From assembly GCA_003485185.1 (NCBI GenBank), contig DNAS01000153.1:8194-17679 (forward strand): DNA of 9,486 bases. The letters run 5' to 3'. This document shows positions 7,329 through 9,486 of the stretch, one piece after another. The number at the start of each line of letters is the position of its first letter. Position 1 is the stretch's first letter. Source of the DNA: Phycisphaerales bacterium. Its GTDB lineage: Bacteria; Planctomycetota; Phycisphaerae; SM23-33. The notes beneath the pieces are model-generated. The model was not told the DNA's origin and made no database searches. It saw nothing but the letters and a program-made list of their open reading frames with translations. A program made the translations under genes and the position numbers.

Positions 7329-7369
7329 GGTATCCTTCCGGCTGCGTGCCGTCGAGCCTGACTCCGCAG

Positions 7370-7397
7370 ATTATACCGCCACCGGGGGCGGGGTCAA
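7370..7397 (-). promoter_or_regulatory. Sigma70-type promoter of the cimA-valS operon
   Basis: Read on the minus strand, TTGACC (7397-7392) and a perfect TATAAT (7375-7370) are separated by 16 bases. This is by far the best promoter in the window, and it points into the cimA leader. Transcription would start near 7363-7364. Eleven of the twelve core positions match consensus. Confidence 0.8.
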
Positions 7398-7455
7398 TGC
7401 TTTCCTGCGGCGCGGAACCCCGGGCAGAACGAGGGGTTCAATAAGAAACTCGCAA

Positions 7456-7584
7456 GCTCTGTTGAAAACATCAGAAAACCGGGTGGCACGGCTTGCTTGC
7501 AAGCCGTGTTCTGGGCGAATTCGGAAACACGCTTTGCAAGCAAAGCGTGCCACCCATCCCGTGAACGGATGTTTTCAACAGAGC
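7456..7584. mobile_element. 129-bp MITE/REPIN-like inverted repeat element
   Basis: A non-coding element with perfect 17-bp terminal inverted repeats, GCTCTGTTGAAAACATC at 7456-7472 and its complement at 7568-7584. Inside lies a second inverted pair, GGGTGGCACG (7481-7490) and CGTGCCACCC (7546-7555). The foot of each inner arm continues into its own hairpin: 7487-7508 (stem CACGGCTTG/CAAGCCGTG, loop CTTG) and 7528-7549 (stem CACGCTTTG/CAAAGCGTG, loop CAAG). A GAATTC palindrome lies near the centre. Two inverted hairpin palindromes each flanked by GTGG resemble a REPIN of the kind mobilised by REP-associated (IS200/IS605-like) transposases, whereas the long outer repeats are more MITE-like. 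No transposase is in the window. It ends 27 bp before the start of the gene at 7611 and lies about 60 bp from the cimA promoter, filling the divergent intergenic region. Confidence 0.8.
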
Positions 7585-7610
7585 AACACTCGCACGGAAA
7601 GGGCAGTCGG

Positions 7611-8606
7611 ATGAGCCGATGGGTCGGATGGACGGTGGTGGCGTTGCTTCTGGCGGCGGGCGCGGCGCGAGCGGCGGACGCTCCCAAGCCCCAGACGCAA
7701 ACGGCGCCGAAGGAAGACCCCAAGGCCAAACAGCGCGCCGCGGCCGAGGCCAAACTCGCCGAGGCGAAGAAGCTCGCCGACCAGGGCCAGCTTCGCCTGG
7801 CCCGTCATGCCGCATACGCCGCCCTTCGGATCGACCGCGATTTCAAACCCGCCGAAGAGTTCTTCCGGCAGATGGAGAATCGCCTGACGCTGTTCCTGGA
7901 CCTGGGCGGCGGGGTGAAGATGCCATTGGCCTACATTCCGCCGGGGCAGTTCGAGATGGGCTCGCCGGCGTCGGAGCCGAACCGCGTCGCCCACGAGACG
8001 CCCCACACGGTGCGGATCACCCGACCGTTCTACTTCGGCACGACGGAAGTCACCCAGGCCCAATATCGGGCCGTGATGGGCAAGATGCCGAGCGCCTACC
8101 CCGGCGACCGGCTGGCCGTGGACATGGTCTCCTGGGACGACGCCCGCGAGTTCTGCCGACGCCTGGGCCAAAAAACCGGGCGGGCCGTCCGACTTCCCAC
8201 CGAGGCCGAGTGGGAATACGCCTGCCGGGCCGGGTCGAAGTCCGCCTATGCCTCCGGCGACAAGCTCTCCACCGACCAGGCGAACTTCGCCGGACGCTTC
8301 CGCGACGCCAAGGACCCTCCGGGCGTCTTTCGCAGCCGCGTGATGGACGTGGCTAGCTTCAAGCCCAATGTCTGGGGCATGCACGACATGCACGGGAACG
8401 TCTGGGAGTGGTGCGCCGACTGGTACGGGCCGTACGGGCCCGACGCGACCGACCCGGTCGGCCCGAAGGACGGGACGTATCGCGTGCTGCGAGGCGGGTC
8501 GGCGTGGTTCGTGCCGGAAGCGTGCCGCTCCGCCGCCCGCGGATGGGGCAAGAGCGATTACGTGAGCCTGGGCATCGGACTGCGCGTCGTCGTCGAGGTG
8601 AAGTAG
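7611..8606 (+). CDS. Exported FGE-sulfatase (SUMF1/EgtB-type) domain protein
   Basis: A 331-residue protein. The ATG at 7611 gives a clear signal peptide: basic start, hydrophobic residues 7-19 and an A19-R20-A21 cleavage site before A22. A longer frame from 7497 runs through the adjacent repeat element and is rejected. Residues 38-90 are charged, alanine-rich helices with TPR-like character (AEAKKLADQGQLRLARHAAY). The FGE domain spans about 103-331, with FEMGS (114-118), HETPHTVRI (128-136), TTEVTQAQY (144-152), the stretch from VSWDDAREFC (173-182) through RLPTEAEWEYACRAGS (194-209), NVWGMHDMHGNVWEWC (253-268) and RVLRGGS (291-297). C305 in EACRSAAR aligns with the second active-site cysteine of true formylglycine-generating enzyme, but the partner five residues earlier is F300. 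Sulfatase activation by the copper/cysteine mechanism is therefore unlikely. Such domains are numerous in planctomycetes and their roles are mostly unknown. The gene ends 12 bp from the convergent acetyltransferase gene. Confidence 0.9.
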   Translation: MSRWVGWTVVALLLAAGAARAADAPKPQTQTAPKEDPKAKQRAAAEAKLAEAKKLADQGQLRLARHAAYAALRIDRDFKPAEEFFRQMENRLTLFLDLGGGVKMPLAYIPPGQFEMGSPASEPNRVAHETPHTVRITRPFYFGTTEVTQAQYRAVMGKMPSAYPGDRLAVDMVSWDDAREFCRRLGQKTGRAVRLPTEAEWEYACRAGSKSAYASGDKLSTDQANFAGRFRDAKDPPGVFRSRVMDVASFKPNVWGMHDMHGNVWEWCADWYGPYGPDATDPVGPKDGTYRVLRGGSAWFVPEACRSAARGWGKSDYVSLGIGLRVVVEVK

Positions 8607-8618
8607 AACTCGCGCATC

Positions 8619-9486
8619 TCAGACCCGGCTGGGATCTTCGATCCACCACGGCAGGGGCAGGGCGGCGGCCAGACCCGCCAGCGGCGTCGGCAGTGCGGGC
8701 TTCAGCGGCGCGTCGAAGAGCAGTTGGACCATTCGCGGGCCCGCGTCGGCGTCGGACAGATCGACTTTCACCAGCGCCGCAGCGCCCGGGCCGAGGGCCG
8801 GCGCGAGCTTCTCGGCCAGCGCCGCCGGATTGACCAGACGGATATGCCCCAGGTTGTACGTTTCCACCGTCCGCCCGTAGCGCTCCGCCAGTGTCGTCGA
8901 GGCGTCATCCGACGCGGGTGAATGGACCACCACCTTTCCGTCGGACTGGCAGACGTTCTGCCGCAGCCAGAGCAGCGCGCCCAAGGCCTCGCCCGCCCGG
9001 CCGCAAAGCACGTGCACGCGGACTTCGCGCCCGCCGTCGTTCAACTGGTACCACACCTGCGTCATGGGCTGTGTGGATGCGACGAACTTGTACCACTGCG
9101 GACGCTCCAGCAGGCACGAGAGGTCCTCCGCCGTCCGCGCGGTTCCCAACGGGCGGGCGTTCCAGCTTTCCGTCAGGGCGTCCAGATCGTCGGGCAGGTG
9201 AATGGGGCGCAGCGGCAGGGCCGCCACGCCGTCCTGCGTGGCGAGCTGGTCGTCAAACTGCCAGCGGAGCCCGCGCCCTGCCACCTCCCACCCGTATCGC
9301 CGATAGCGCCGCCGGTCGCCCCAGAGAATCGACAGGTCGTAGCCCGCCTCGGACATCCATTCGATGGCCGCCGGGAGCAGTGCGCTCATGATGCCCTGGC
9401 CGCGACAGGCGGCGTCGGTGGCCACCGCGCCGACCCCGCCGACGCGGAGCACGATTTTACCCACACGGAAGGACAACGGGTAGATG
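8619..9486 (-). CDS. GNAT family N-acetyltransferase, Eis-like (5' end missing)
   Basis: The C-terminal 288 residues or so of a GNAT acetyltransferase; the reading frame runs off the right edge, so the start is outside the window. The visible part opens with a strand and then GGVGAVATDAACRGQGIMSA (9437-9378), the GNAT acetyl-CoA-binding motif A, followed by the helix IEWMSEAGYDLSILWGD and RRYRRYGWEV. This order (VGAVAT, RG.G.M, W...GY.LS.L.GD...Y...GWE) is typical of predicted acetyltransferases related to Eis (COG4552 type), which usually reach about 400 residues with a second, degenerate GNAT half. The last residues, ALPLPWWIEDPSRV, match the usual proline/aromatic C-terminal tail. The substrate cannot be told. 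The TTG at 9476 is in frame but sits inside the expected first strand, so it is not a credible start. Confidence 0.88.
   Translation of the reverse strand, partial: IYPLSFRVGKIVLRVGGVGAVATDAACRGQGIMSALLPAAIEWMSEAGYDLSILWGDRRRYRRYGWEVAGRGLRWQFDDQLATQDGVAALPLRPIHLPDDLDALTESWNARPLGTARTAEDLSCLLERPQWYKFVASTQPMTQVWYQLNDGGREVRVHVLCGRAGEALGALLWLRQNVCQSDGKVVVHSPASDDASTTLAERYGRTVETYNLGHIRLVNPAALAEKLAPALGPGAAALVKVDLSDADAGPRMVQLLFDAPLKPALPTPLAGLAAALPLPWWIEDPSRV

Larger units (their letters stand above)
7054..7364 (-). promoter_or_regulatory. Structured 5' leader of the cimA-valS operon (candidate attenuator)
   Basis: About 310 bases lie between the inferred transcription start (near 7363) and the cimA start. 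In transcript order they hold a ribosome binding site and 38-codon ORF (7328-7212), a perfect 7-bp GC stem with a three-base loop inside that ORF (7247-7231, CCCCTCG / CGAGGGG), a bulged 8-bp hairpin (7204-7185), and a strong intrinsic terminator (7179-7141). An 87-base stretch then leads to the cimA ATG. A segment of the leader ORF (7294-7300, GCCTCAG on the transcript) is exactly complementary to 7169-7175 in the 5' arm of the terminator, so an alternative fold can be drawn. I see no T-box consensus and do not recognise a known riboswitch. The attenuation mechanism is inferred. Confidence 0.6.

Noticed and set aside
7054..7364. T-box or known riboswitch in the cimA leader
   Set aside because: No T-box antiterminator consensus or specifier-loop arrangement was seen, and no aptamer core that I recognise.
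7497..7610. Upstream extension of the FGE-domain gene through the palindromic element
   Set aside because: The extra residues are a translation of the repeat, and the ATG at 7611 gives a proper signal peptide.
8607..8618. Terminator between the two convergent genes
   Set aside because: Only 12 bases separate the stops and no stem with a T-tract is visible.

Overview
The window is GC-rich bacterial chromosome (well above 60% GC in most genes, with a few AT-richer patches). It carries six protein-coding genes, one probable leader-peptide ORF, a regulatory leader, a mobile-type repeat and a short tandem repeat. An exported FGE/SUMF1-type protein, a ValS with planctomycete-like spacer sequence and the repeat style point to Planctomycetota (perhaps Phycisphaerae). 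That placement is an inference; no rRNA or marker gene settles it.

Layout. Positions 197-1681 (+) encode a lipoprotein with a helical-repeat body and a C-terminal domain that looks like a degenerate JAMM/JAB fold. It runs convergently into a minus-strand block, read right to left: promoter (7370-7397), structured leader with a 38-residue leader ORF (7212-7328) and an intrinsic terminator (7141-7179), citramalate synthase (5458-7053), valyl-tRNA synthetase (2378-5434), and a DUF151/bifunctional-nuclease-family protein (1696-2301). To the right of the promoter, 7456-7584 is a 129-bp MITE/REPIN-like element. It is followed by a secreted FGE-sulfatase-domain protein (7611-8606, +). An Eis-like GNAT acetyltransferase (8619-9486, -) converges on that gene and is cut by the window edge.

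How the genes fit together. Citramalate synthase opens the threonine-independent route to isoleucine, and ValS charges valine, so cimA-valS is a branched-chain amino acid unit. The leader has a strong promoter, a small ORF with a ribosome binding site and consecutive Ile codons, internal hairpins, a strong terminator before cimA, and an upstream segment able to pair with the terminator's 5' arm. This is what a transcription attenuator looks like, and it is the most interesting element here. DUF151 may be the last gene of the same transcript.

Other notable items are a 7-bp tandem repeat translated inside valS, a low-GC patch in the ValS catalytic region, and compensatory base changes in the hairpins of the 129-bp repeat. 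I saw no rRNA, tRNA, CRISPR array, transposase gene or phage gene.
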